DNA of 27,530 nucleotides from an uncultured Adlercreutzia sp. (GCA_910589165.1 CAJUSP010000024.1:1-27530); one strand, 5' to 3'. Positions 8,013 through 15,205 are shown, counted from the stretch's first letter. The notes: a model not told the origin generated them from the sequence alone. Numbers and translations: made by a program.

Positions 8013-9626
8013 ATGGCCAAGCACATTTTCGTGACCGGAGGCGTGGTCTCCTCGCTCGGCAAGGGCATTACCGCGGCATCCCTGGGCCAGCTGCTGAAGG
8101 CGCGCGGCTACAAGGTGACCATGCAGAAGATGGACCCGTACCTGAACGTCGACCCGGGCACCATGAGCCCGTTCCAGCACGGCGAGGTGTTCGTCACGGA
8201 GGACGGCCACGAGGGCGACTTGGATCTCGGCCACTACGAGCGCTTCATCGACGAGAACCTCTCGCGTGAGAGCAACTTCACCCAGGGGTCTATCTACCAG
8301 ACCCTCATCGCCCGCGAGCGCCGGGGCGATTTCCTTGGCGGCACCGTGCAGGTGATTCCGCACGTGACCGAGGCCATCAAGGAGCGCATCCGCCGCGCGG
8401 CCGAGCAATCGGGCGCCGACATCGTCATCTCGGAAATCGGCGGGACCATCGGCGACATCGAGGGCCTGCCGTTCATCGAGGCGGCCCGCCAGTTCAAGAA
8501 GGAGGCGGGGCCGGGCAACGTGCTGTTCGTGCACGTGACGCTCGTGCCCTATATTGCCGCCGCCCACGAGGTGAAGACCAAGCCCACCCAGCATTCCGTG
8601 AAGGAGCTGCGCAGCCTCGGCGTGCAGCCCGACTTCATCGTGTGCCGCTCCGACCACGAGATCACCGACGGCGTGCGCGAGAAGATCGCCTTGTTCTGCG
8701 ACGTGGATGTCGATGACGTGCTGGCCTGCACCGATGCCCCCTCCATCTACGAGGTGCCTGTCAGTCTGTACGAGCAGGGCTTCGACATTTCTGCCCTGGC
8801 AAAGATGGGGCTCGCCCCGCGCAAGATCGACCTTGCGCCCTGGCGCGCCTTCCTGAAGGCGAAGGATGCCTGCGCGGGCGAGCTGGACATCGCCGTGGTG
8901 GGGAAGTACGTGAGCCTGCCCGATGCCTACCTTTCCGTACATGAGGCGCTCGTGGCGGCGGGGGTGGCCGTGGGGCGGAAGGTGAACGTGCACCTGTTGG
9001 ACGGCGAGGCGCTTGACGACGGCAACGCGGCCGAGGTGCTTGGCGCCATGGACGGCATCCTCGTACCTGGAGGCTTCGGCGCCCGCGCCTTCGAGGGCAA
9101 GATCGCCGCGGCCCGCTACGCCCGCGAGAACGATGTGCCCTTCCTCGGCATCTGCCTGGGGCTGCAAGCCGCGGTCTGCGAGTTCGGCCGGCACGTGGCC
9201 GGCCTTGAGGGCGCTACGTCCGCTGAGTTCGCCGACGAGGCGCCCGCAGGCGTTCCCTTCGTCATCGACCTTATGTCCGAGCAGGAGGATGTGGAGGACA
9301 AGGGCGGCACCATGCGCCTGGGCGCCTATCCCTGCAAGGTGGTGCCCGGTACTCGCGCCGAGGCGGCCTACGGCGAGCCGGTCGTCTACGAGCGCCACCG
9401 CCATCGCTACGAGGTGAACAACGCCTACCGCGACGTCTTAACGAGCGCGGGCCTCGTCATTTCCGGGCTGTCCCCCGACGGCCGCCTGACCGAGATGATC
9501 GAGCTGCCCGACCATCCCTTCTACGTGGCTAGCCAAGCCCACCCCGAGTTCAAAAGCCGCCCCACCCGCCCGCACCCCCTCTTCCGCGCCTTCGTAGAAG
9601 CTGCCAGCGAGCGGCAGAGCGCGTAG
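8013..9626 (+). CDS. pyrG: CTP synthase
   Basis: Makes CTP from UTP with ATP and glutamine; it acts in the cytoplasm as a tetramer or filament. The 537-residue protein has the amidoligase domain first (MAKHIFVTGGVVSSLGKGI, then MDPYLNVDPGTMSP and DLGHYERF) and a class I glutamine amidotransferase domain at the C-terminus with Cys381 (GICLGLQ), His510 and Glu512 (AHPEF). Length is normal. An in-frame ATG at 7953 would add 20 residues, but the ATG at 8013 has AAGGGAG (8001-8007) and gives the family N-terminus. It is preceded by its own candidate promoter and followed by a long non-coding repeat region. Confidence 0.98.
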   Translation: MAKHIFVTGGVVSSLGKGITAASLGQLLKARGYKVTMQKMDPYLNVDPGTMSPFQHGEVFVTEDGHEGDLDLGHYERFIDENLSRESNFTQGSIYQTLIARERRGDFLGGTVQVIPHVTEAIKERIRRAAEQSGADIVISEIGGTIGDIEGLPFIEAARQFKKEAGPGNVLFVHVTLVPYIAAAHEVKTKPTQHSVKELRSLGVQPDFIVCRSDHEITDGVREKIALFCDVDVDDVLACTDAPSIYEVPVSLYEQGFDISALAKMGLAPRKIDLAPWRAFLKAKDACAGELDIAVVGKYVSLPDAYLSVHEALVAAGVAVGRKVNVHLLDGEALDDGNAAEVLGAMDGILVPGGFGARAFEGKIAAARYARENDVPFLGICLGLQAAVCEFGRHVAGLEGATSAEFADEAPAGVPFVIDLMSEQEDVEDKGGTMRLGAYPCKVVPGTRAEAAYGEPVVYERHRHRYEVNNAYRDVLTSAGLVISGLSPDGRLTEMIELPDHPFYVASQAHPEFKSRPTRPHPLFRAFVEAASERQSA

Positions 9627-9675
9627 CAGAATGCTTCGCGGTAGAAGGGGCCTGAACCGAAGAGGGGGCGTCGAG

Positions 9676-9747
9676 ACCCGCAGCAAAGTGCCCGATATTG
9701 CCACGCTCCCAGAAAAAACCGGCAATTTCAGGGGTTTTGCTGCGGGT
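9676..9747 (+). repeat. Long inverted repeat, unit A of the CCGCAGCAAA array
   Basis: ACCCGCAGCAAA (9676-9687) and TTTGCTGCGGGT (9736-9747) are perfect 12-bp inverted arms. Inside them ATTGCC (9697-9702) and GGCAAT (9721-9726) form a second matched pair, so the whole 72 bases can fold as one interrupted hairpin. It lies 50 bases past the pyrG stop. There is no terminal T run, so it is not an ordinary terminator, though it may stabilise or end the pyrG message. Confidence 0.85.
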
Positions 9748-9767
9748 TGACCGGCAAAAGAGGCCGT

Positions 9768-9860
9768 TTTGCTGCGGATCGACCTCCGAAAACCGCAGCA
9801 AACCCCCCGATTTTGTCGCTTTTCTTGGAAGGGGTGGCAAAACTGGGCGGTTTGCTGCGG
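9768..9860 (+). repeat. CCGCAGCAAA array, copies 3-5 (unit B)
   Basis: TTTGCTGCGG at 9768-9777, CCGCAGCAAA at 9793-9802 and TTTGCTGCGG at 9851-9860 continue the array. Copies 4 and 5 extend to perfect 12-bp arms (9793-9804 and 9849-9860) with inner TTTTG and CAAAA, the same design as unit A. Copy 3 can also pair with copy 4 around a 15-base loop. The segments around copies 2 and 3 are also a direct repeat with 32-base period (GTTTTGCTGCGGRTYGACC). Confidence 0.8.
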
Positions 9861-9908
9861 GGTGCCGGAGCCTTTTCGCGGGTTGAATGCGAATGTCGAC
9901 TTAATGAA

Positions 9909-9950
9909 GGCGCTACAAGGAGGTTCGCTTTTCTAGGAGGCAGTACAAGG
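9909..9950 (+). promoter_or_regulatory. 12-bp direct repeat upstream of the DUF1846 promoter
   Basis: GGCGCTACAAGG (9909-9920) and GGCAGTACAAGG (9939-9950) match at 10 of 12 bases, exactly 30 bp apart (about three helical turns). The second copy covers the place where the -35 box of the promoter at 9960 would be. This is what a dimeric or cooperative transcription factor site looks like; the factor is unknown. Confidence 0.45.
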
Positions 9951-9959
9951 GGCGTCGGC

Positions 9960-9965
9960 TATAAT
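9960..9965 (+). promoter_or_regulatory. Candidate -10 box for the DUF1846 gene
   Basis: TATAAT, a perfect -10 hexamer, with transcription expected near 9972 and a leader of about 65 bases. No consensus -35 is present 17 bases upstream, consistent with a promoter that needs an activator. Confidence 0.55.
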
Positions 9966-10036
9966 TTGGGAGTTTGAAGACTGGCGCCGGATGAGGCCGG
10001 CGGCAAGCGTTTGCGAGCACTGCGGAAAGGACTGCC

Positions 10037-11518
10037 ATGCGCGTGGGATTCGACAACGACAAGTACATCGAGCTGCAGGCCGAGCGCATTCGCGAGCGTA
10101 TCGACCAGTTCGGCGGCAAGCTGTACTTGGAGTTCGGCGGGAAGCTGTTCGACGACTACCATGCCTCGCGCGTGCTGCCCGGGTTCAAGCCCGACACGAA
10201 AATCTCCATGCTGCAGTCGATGAAGGACGAGGTGGAGATCGTCATCGCCATCAACGCCAACGACATCGAGCGCTCGAAGGTGCGCGGCGACCTCGGCATC
10301 ACCTACGACGAGGACGTGCTGCGCCTCATGGACATCTTCCGCTCCATGGGCTTCATGGTGGGCAGCGTGGTTATCACCCGCTACGCCAACCAGCCCAACG
10401 CCGACCTGTTCCGCAAGCGCCTTACGGCCATGGGCATCACGAGCTACCTGCATTACCCCATCCCTGGCTACCCCAACGACATCGACTTCATCGTCTCGGA
10501 CGAGGGATTTGGGAAAAACGAGTACATCGAGACGTCGCGCCCGCTCGTGGTGGTGACGGCCCCCGGCCCCGGCTCCGGCAAGATGGCCACCTGCCTCTCG
10601 CAGCTCTACCACGAGCACCAGCGCGGGGTGACCGCCGGCTACGCCAAGTACGAGACCTTCCCCATTTGGAATTTGCCGCTGTCGCACCCGGTGAACATCG
10701 CCTACGAGGCGGCCACGGCCGATTTGGACGACGACAACATCATCGACCCGTTCCACCTGGAGGCCTACGGCGAGACCACGGTGAACTACAACCGCGACGT
10801 GGAGATCTTCCCCGTGCTGCGCGCCACCATGGAGCGCATCTCGGGGGCGTGCCCGTACCAGTCGCCCACGGACATGGGCGTGAACATGGCCGGCGTGGCC
10901 ATCTCGGACGATGAGGTGTGCCGCGAGGCCGGCAACAACGAGATCGTCCGCCGTTACTTCCAGACGGCCGAGGAGATCAAGCGCACGGGCGTGGGCGAGG
11001 AGGCTCTGAAGAAGATCGAGCTTCTGATGAACCAGGCGAACATCACGCAGAATTTGTCGCCCGCGCGTTCGGCGGCCCTGCTGAAGGAGGAGACCACGGG
11101 AGGCCCGGCTGGCGCCATGGTGCTGCCCGACGGGCGCGTGGTCACCGGTAAGACGGGGAACCTGCTGGGCGCGGCCTCGGCGCTGCTGATGAACGCGCTG
11201 AAGGGCGTCTCGGGGGTCGACGACGAGCTCTACGTCATCTCCGACGATGTGCTCGAGCCCATCTGCCACCTGAAGACCGAGCACTTGCGCAGCCGCAACC
11301 CGCGCCTGCACTCCGACGAGACGCTGCTGGCGCTGTCCATCAGCTCGGTGAACAACCCGCTGGCTGCCGAGCTCATCGACAACGCCGACAAGCTGCGGGG
11401 CTGCGACGCCTACTTCTCGGTCATCATCTCGGCGGCCGACGAGAAGCTCTACCGCACGCTGGGCATCAACGTGTGCTGCGAGCCGAAGTACGAGCAGCAC
11501 CGCTACTACCACAAGTAA
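10037..11518 (+). CDS. DUF1846 / UPF0371 family protein of unknown function
   Basis: A 493-residue cytoplasmic protein that I recognise as the DUF1846 (UPF0371) family from its N-terminus (MRVGFDNDKYIELQAERIRERI), ITRYANQP, the phosphate-loop-like APGPGSGKMATCLSQLYH at residues 175-192, YAKYETFPIWNLPL at 202-215 and NYNRDVEIFPVL at 250-261. The glycine-rich loop with a following Lys suggests nucleotide or phosphate binding, but no reaction is established to my knowledge. Length is normal and no signal peptide or membrane helix is seen. RBS AAAGGA (10026-10031) lies 5 bases before the ATG. Its stop overlaps the start of the TRIC-type gene, so the two are translated together. Confidence 0.88.
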   Translation: MRVGFDNDKYIELQAERIRERIDQFGGKLYLEFGGKLFDDYHASRVLPGFKPDTKISMLQSMKDEVEIVIAINANDIERSKVRGDLGITYDEDVLRLMDIFRSMGFMVGSVVITRYANQPNADLFRKRLTAMGITSYLHYPIPGYPNDIDFIVSDEGFGKNEYIETSRPLVVVTAPGPGSGKMATCLSQLYHEHQRGVTAGYAKYETFPIWNLPLSHPVNIAYEAATADLDDDNIIDPFHLEAYGETTVNYNRDVEIFPVLRATMERISGACPYQSPTDMGVNMAGVAISDDEVCREAGNNEIVRRYFQTAEEIKRTGVGEEALKKIELLMNQANITQNLSPARSAALLKEETTGGPAGAMVLPDGRVVTGKTGNLLGAASALLMNALKGVSGVDDELYVISDDVLEPICHLKTEHLRSRNPRLHSDETLLALSISSVNNPLAAELIDNADKLRGCDAYFSVIISAADEKLYRTLGINVCCEPKYEQHRYYHK

Positions 11519-12282
11519 TGGAGCAGTTCTTCGCCGACGGGGCGACCTTGCAGGTGCCCTTCGGGGCCGACTTCTTCTCGGTGGCCGTGGGCGTTATCAC
11601 CGGCGCCATCTTCGCCTGCGACCGCAAGCTCGACATCGTGGGCACGGTGGTGCTCGGCCTGCTTACGGCCTACGGCGGCGGCATCATCCGCGACTTGCTT
11701 CTGCAGGACCACGGCGTGTACTTCATGCAGTACCCGGAGGTTATCCTCATCTGCATGGGCCTTGCGGTGTTCGTCTTCTACTTCCGGGGCCTGTTCAAGC
11801 ACGAGGGGCAGCTGCTCTTCTTCGCCGACGCGCTGTCGGTAGCGCTGTTCGCCCTAGCCGGCGCGAACAAGGCGTTCCAATGCGGCGAGGGCTTCGTGAT
11901 GGTGGTCATCTTGGGCGCCCTCACTTCGGTGGGCGGCGGGGCCCTGCGCGATATCGCGGTAGGGGAGACGCCGGGCATCTTCCAGCGGTCGAACTTCTAC
12001 GCGGTGGCGGGGCTTGCCGGCGCGCTCGTGTTCGCGGCCATGGCGTTTCTAGGGTCGAACCTGGTGCTTTCGGCCATCGCCTGCGTGTTCACCGTCGTGT
12101 TCTTGCGCTACTTCAGTGTGTACTTCGATTGGAAGACGTCCAACGAGGCCGATCTTGTGCCGAAGGTGAGCCGGGGCGCCCACCGCGCGAAGGACTTCTG
12201 CTCCGAGATGTTCCGCCGTGCCACCTTGCACCGGAAGAAGGAGCCCGCAAGCCGCGCCCTGCGGTTCAAGAAGCGGAAGTAG
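11518..12282 (+). CDS. TRIC/YicG family (UPF0126) membrane protein, probable cation channel
   Basis: A 254-residue integral membrane protein of about seven helices. Two repeated halves are visible: one around GLLTAYGGGIIRDLLL and one around GALTSVGGGALRDIAVGETPGIF, the paired GGG-x-x-RD signature of UPF0126 (YicG), the prokaryotic relatives of trimeric intracellular cation (TRIC) channels. The last 60 residues are a basic cytoplasmic tail ending in RFKKRK, longer than in minimal members. The ATG overlaps the DUF1846 stop by one base (TAATG), so translation is probably coupled; a longer frame start at 11473 lies inside DUF1846 and lacks an RBS. The ion carried is not known from sequence. It converges on xerD with a 10-base gap and no evident terminator. 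Confidence 0.87.
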   Translation: MEQFFADGATLQVPFGADFFSVAVGVITGAIFACDRKLDIVGTVVLGLLTAYGGGIIRDLLLQDHGVYFMQYPEVILICMGLAVFVFYFRGLFKHEGQLLFFADALSVALFALAGANKAFQCGEGFVMVVILGALTSVGGGALRDIAVGETPGIFQRSNFYAVAGLAGALVFAAMAFLGSNLVLSAIACVFTVVFLRYFSVYFDWKTSNEADLVPKVSRGAHRAKDFCSEMFRRATLHRKKEPASRALRFKKRK

Positions 12283-12292
12283 AAAGTCTCGC

Positions 12293-13216
12293 TTACAGAT
12301 CCATTTTGTCGCGGGGATGGGCGTGGGCGTATTCCTCGTGGAGGTGGGTGCGGTCCAGGTGGGTGTATACCTGGAGGGTCGACATATCGGCATGGCCGAG
12401 AATTTCCTGCAGCACGCGCAAATCAGCGCCGCCCTTCAGCATGTGGGTGGCGAAGGAGTGGCGTAGGGTGTGGGGGTGCAGATCCCATCGGCCGATGACG
12501 CGGCCGGCCTTGCGCGTGAGGTTGAAGACCGACTGCCGCCCAAGGCGTCCGCCCCGCTGGTTGAGGAACACCGCGGCCAGGGCGTCGGCGCTCGGCGCGG
12601 CGGCCTTGGCGGCCAGGGCGGGGCGCCCCTCGGCCAGGTAGCGGGAAAGCGTGCGCTCGGCCGCGCCGGCGATGGGCACGATGCGCTCCTTGGCCCCTTT
12701 GCCGAACACCCGCAGAAAGCCGTCGTCGAAGTTGACGCCGTCGACGTTCAGCCCGCAGGCCTCGCTCGCGCGCAGCCCGCAGCCGTAGAGCACCTCCAGA
12801 AGCGCCCGGTCGCGCAGGTCGCTGGGACGCTCGCCCACGAAGGCGTCGAGCATCTCGCCCACTTCCTCGATGGTAAGCACGTCGGGCAGCCGCTCGGCCG
12901 ACTTCGGGATGTCCACCGATTCGGCGGGGTTGTGCTCGGTAAGGCCCTCGCGCACGAGGAAGCGGTGGTACCCGCGCACGGCGGCGATGCGCCGGCGCAC
13001 CGTGGCCACTGCGAGTCCCTCCTCGGTCAGGCTCTTCTCGTAGGCGGCCACGTGGGTGCGGGTGACGTCGTCGAAGGCGGTCACGCCCTCGCCGTCGAGG
13101 AAGGACAGGTAGCCCTCCAAGTCGCGCCGGTAGGCCTCGGCCGTGCGTGGCGAGCCCCCGCGCTCGATGCGCAGGTGCGACAGGTACTCGTCGAGGGCGT
13201 TCTCGAATTCGAACAT
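12293..13216 (-). CDS. xerD: Site-specific tyrosine recombinase, XerD-like
   Basis: A 307-residue tyrosine recombinase, in Xer systems resolving chromosome dimers at dif before division. The N-terminal SAM-like core-binding domain (residues 1-100) precedes a catalytic domain with all six residues: Arg149 (GCGLRASE), Lys173 (FGKGAKER), His249 and Arg252 (HTLRHSFATH), His275 (LGHADMSTLQVYTH) and the nucleophile Tyr284. The length and VYTHLDRTHLHEEY tail fit XerC/XerD rather than phage integrases. RBS AAAGG (13222-13226) lies 5 bases before the ATG. It is a lone gene on the - strand, divergent from the dcw cluster. Whether a second Xer (XerC) exists cannot be seen, so XerD versus XerC naming is provisional. 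Confidence 0.9.
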   Translation of the reverse strand: MFEFENALDEYLSHLRIERGGSPRTAEAYRRDLEGYLSFLDGEGVTAFDDVTRTHVAAYEKSLTEEGLAVATVRRRIAAVRGYHRFLVREGLTEHNPAESVDIPKSAERLPDVLTIEEVGEMLDAFVGERPSDLRDRALLEVLYGCGLRASEACGLNVDGVNFDDGFLRVFGKGAKERIVPIAGAAERTLSRYLAEGRPALAAKAAAPSADALAAVFLNQRGGRLGRQSVFNLTRKAGRVIGRWDLHPHTLRHSFATHMLKGGADLRVLQEILGHADMSTLQVYTHLDRTHLHEEYAHAHPRDKMDL

Positions 13217-13237
13217 GGCGGCCTTTCTGCCAGGGAG

Positions 13238-13341
13238 TGAGACAGTGCCCCGGAGGGGTGTCTCATCTTCCGATGATCATACGGCGCTTTCGCGCGGGTC
13301 GCGCCACTGAAGATGAGACACCCCTCCGGGGCACGGTCTCG
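13238..13341. repeat. 33-bp inverted repeat element between xerD and the dcw cluster
   Basis: The left arm 13238-13270 and the right arm 13309-13341 are reverse complements at 31 of 33 positions, separated by 38 bases. Each arm also folds on itself: the left as TGAGACA ... CCCC-GGA-GGGG-TGTCTCA. The centre holds ATGATCAT and a GGCGC/GCGCC pair. The first 15 bases recur at the map stop. It looks like a dispersed palindromic (REP/BIME- or MITE-like) element; no coding capacity. Confidence 0.85.
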
Positions 13342-13361
13342 CGGGGCGTGATCTTGCGGTC

Positions 13362-13367
13362 ATTGTA
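13362..13367 (-). promoter_or_regulatory. Candidate -10 box for xerD
   Basis: The reverse complement reads TACAAT, the same hexamer seen before pyrG and murC. If used, the xerD leader would be about 140 bases and carry the whole inverted repeat. No clear -35 box is present. Confidence 0.35.
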
Positions 13368-13467
13368 GCGCCGTTCGCGGGCGCGGTGGGGCGCTTCTTC
13401 AAAACTTGGTCACAGGGCGTTCGGAAAACTGTTCGTTGCCGCGGCGATGCCGTCCCGTCGCCATCGA

Positions 13468-13484
13468 TGGCACATCTAGTGCCA
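13468..13484. promoter_or_regulatory. Perfect dyad TGGCAC-N5-GTGCCA, operator-like
   Basis: A 6+6-bp perfect palindrome with a 5-base centre (ATCTA) in the otherwise featureless stretch 13368-13569. It is about 140 bp upstream of the mraZ promoter. A regulator site is possible; nothing else in this stretch is supported. Confidence 0.35.
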
Positions 13485-13570
13485 CAGGCGGCGCTTGCAC
13501 CAAATTGACCACAAGATATGGAAATCAACGCCAATCCAGTCTGGTAACCGATCCATATTTTGCGGGTGAC

Positions 13571-13630
13571 AAGTGGGATGAAAATAGGGCAAAAGTGGGG
13601 GAAAATGTTGCGAAGTGGGGCAAAGTGGGG
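13571..13630 (+). promoter_or_regulatory. MraZ operator: array of 10-bp-spaced AAAGTGGGG-like boxes
   Basis: Five units follow each other with an exact 10-bp period: AAATAGGGC (13582), AAAGTGGGG (13592), a degenerate AAAATGTTG (13602), GAAGTGGGG (13612) and AAAGTGGGG (13622). Another AAGTGGG lies at 13571, slightly out of phase. MraZ of E. coli binds TGGGN direct repeats with 10-bp spacing, and Mollicute MraZ binds AAAGTG-type repeats; both match. The last boxes fill the spacer of the promoter, so binding should repress. Confidence 0.88.
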
Positions 13631-13636
13631 TAGTAT
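13608..13636 (+). promoter_or_regulatory. Promoter of the dcw cluster (mraZp)
   Basis: TTGCGA (13608-13613) and TAGTAT (13631-13636) with a 17-bp spacer form a reasonable sigma-70-type promoter. Transcription would begin near 13643, giving an 83-base leader to the GTG of mraZ. A 7-bp hairpin (GATTTCG 13663-13669 with CGAAATC 13684-13690) lies in that leader. Confidence 0.7.
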
Positions 13637-13725
13637 GCAGACCGTGGAAAACGACCGAGCGGGATTTCGAAACGCACTACACACGAAATCAAATCCCACT
13701 CAAAACGCAGCTTGGAAAGGAAACC

Positions 13726-14202
13726 GTGGCCCACGCCGACGACATGGAACGAGCCGACGAGACGCCTCGATGCGAGGTGGACTTGAACGGCGAGTTCCGA
13801 CTGAAAGTCGACGGCAAGGGGCGCGTCACCCTTCCCGCGAAGTTCCGCAAGGTTCTTTCCAGCGATCTCACGGTTACCCGGAACCCGTTCGACGAATGCG
13901 TCTACGCGTTCGAGGCCCCGGGCTTCAGCCAGTGGGTCGAGAGCGTCATGAGCGGCGCCTTCCCCGAGCGGAAGGCGAACAATCGCGAGCAGGAAAAGTT
14001 CCATCGCGCCCTGAAGGGCCGGGCTCGCGATGTGGAGGTCGATTCGGCCGGCCGCATCATGCTCTCGGCGGACATGCGCGAGGCCTGCGGCATCGACAAG
14101 GACGTCGTCATTGTGGGCAACGGAAGCCGGTTCGAGATCTGGGACGCCCAGCGTTATGAGGACGAGCTCGCTTCGGTGGACTTGGGCCTCCTGTTCACCT
14201 AG
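13726..14202 (+). CDS. mraZ: Transcriptional regulator MraZ
   Basis: MraZ is a DNA-binding protein of the AbrB/SpoVT swapped-hairpin type that forms rings and represses its own dcw promoter. The 158-residue protein shows two repeated halves: DLNGEFRLKVDGKGRVTLPAKFRK at about residues 14-37 and DVEVDSAGRIMLSADMREACGI at about 103-124, each with the DxxGR core that touches DNA. The start is GTG at 13726, with GGAAAGG (13714-13720) 5 bases before it; a longer in-frame reading to 13615 would begin upstream of the predicted transcript and is rejected. It is the first gene of the cluster and lies below its own predicted operator. Confidence 0.96.
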   Translation: MAHADDMERADETPRCEVDLNGEFRLKVDGKGRVTLPAKFRKVLSSDLTVTRNPFDECVYAFEAPGFSQWVESVMSGAFPERKANNREQEKFHRALKGRARDVEVDSAGRIMLSADMREACGIDKDVVIVGNGSRFEIWDAQRYEDELASVDLGLLFT

Positions 14203-14224
14203 GGCAGCGCCGGGCAGCGGAACC

Positions 14225-15181
14225 GTGACAAGCGAATATCGGCACATACCTGTTCTTCTCACCGAGTGCCTGGATGCTCTGCAGCTTGCCGACCATCCGG
14301 TGTTCGTGGATGCCACCTTGGGCTTCGCCGGCCACTCCTTCGAGGCTGCCAAGCAGCTGGGGAAAGACGGCCTGCTCATCGGCATCGACCAGGACGAGGT
14401 GGCGCTTACCAGTGCCGCCGAGAAGCTGGAGACCATCCCCGCGGGCGAACGTCCCGAACTTGCGCTTCTGCGCGGGAACTTCGGGGACATGGACGAGCTT
14501 CTCCTGTCCTGCGAGATTCCCGGCATCGACGCGATCCTGTTCGATCTGGGCGTCTCCTCGGTGCAGATAGACACGCAATCACGTGGCTTCTCCTTCAAGG
14601 AGAACGGCCCACTGGACATGCGGATGGATCCGGGGAAACAAACCCTAACCGCAGAAGAGATCGTCAACACCTACAACGCAGCAGATCTCACTCGGATCAT
14701 TCGCGCCTACTCCGATGAGAAATGGGCGAGCCGTATCGCGGACTTCATCGTGAAGGCCCGCGCCGAGGCTCCCATCACAGAGAGTGGGCAGCTGGTCGAG
14801 GTGATAAAGGCGGCCATTCCCGCCTCGGCAAGGCGCGCAGGGGGGCACCCCGCCAAGCGCACCTTCCAAGCCCTTCGGATTGAAGTCAACTCGGAGCTGA
14901 CCGTTCTGCGTCGTGGACTCGACGCGGCGGTCCGCTGGCTCAACCCGGGCGGCATCATCGCCGTGATCAGCTACCACTCTTTGGAAGACCGCATCGTGAA
15001 GGACACCTTCGCCGCCGCCGCGAACCGCTGCACCTGCCCGCCGGAACTTCCGACCTGCGTGTGCGGCAAAGAGCCGATACTCGACCTGGTAACCCGCAAG
15101 CCGCTTCTTCCGACACCGGAGGAGGTGGAGCGCAACCCCCGATCGCGCAGCGCCAAGCTGCGGGTGGCGCGCAAGCGCTAG
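14225..15181 (+). CDS. rsmH: 16S rRNA (cytosine1402-N4)-methyltransferase RsmH
   Basis: Uses S-adenosylmethionine to N4-methylate C1402 of 16S rRNA in the decoding centre. The 318-residue protein has the family start HIPVLLTECLDAL, the SAM-binding motif VDATLGFAGHS and GIDQDEVAL, then LFDLGVSSVQID, the FSFKENGPLDMRMD segment, HPAKRTFQALRIEVN and ISYHSLEDRIVK. The zinc-like cysteine group CTCPPELPTCVCGKEP near the C-terminus is also typical. Translation begins at GTG 14225 behind a weak GCGG/GGAA signal, 22 bases after mraZ. Codons in about 14565-14720 (CAA, TCA, CTA, GCA, AAA) are more A/T-rich than in neighbouring genes. Confidence 0.97.
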   Translation: MTSEYRHIPVLLTECLDALQLADHPVFVDATLGFAGHSFEAAKQLGKDGLLIGIDQDEVALTSAAEKLETIPAGERPELALLRGNFGDMDELLLSCEIPGIDAILFDLGVSSVQIDTQSRGFSFKENGPLDMRMDPGKQTLTAEEIVNTYNAADLTRIIRAYSDEKWASRIADFIVKARAEAPITESGQLVEVIKAAIPASARRAGGHPAKRTFQALRIEVNSELTVLRRGLDAAVRWLNPGGIIAVISYHSLEDRIVKDTFAAAANRCTCPPELPTCVCGKEPILDLVTRKPLLPTPEEVERNPRSRSAKLRVARKR

Positions 15182-15205
15182 GGGAATGCGCGCAATAGCA
15201 TGTAT

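Noticed and set aside
9676..9860. Repeats after pyrG read as a CRISPR array
   Set aside because: Copies alternate in orientation, spacings vary (about 50, 22, 15 and 48 bases), units are only 10-12 bp, and no cas genes are near.
9698..9886. Short ORFs over the repeat array
   Set aside because: They arise from the repeats in several frames, lack an RBS, and their translations repeat the repeat.
13238..13341. A dif-type XerCD site at the inverted repeat
   Set aside because: dif has two 11-bp binding arms around a 6-bp centre with a different sequence; the arms here are 33 bp, 38 bases apart.
13505..13510. TTGACC as the -35 of another dcw promoter
   Set aside because: No -10-like hexamer is found 16-18 bases downstream.
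13615..13725. A longer MraZ starting at 13615
   Set aside because: The extension overlaps the promoter and operator, begins before the expected transcript, and does not resemble the family.
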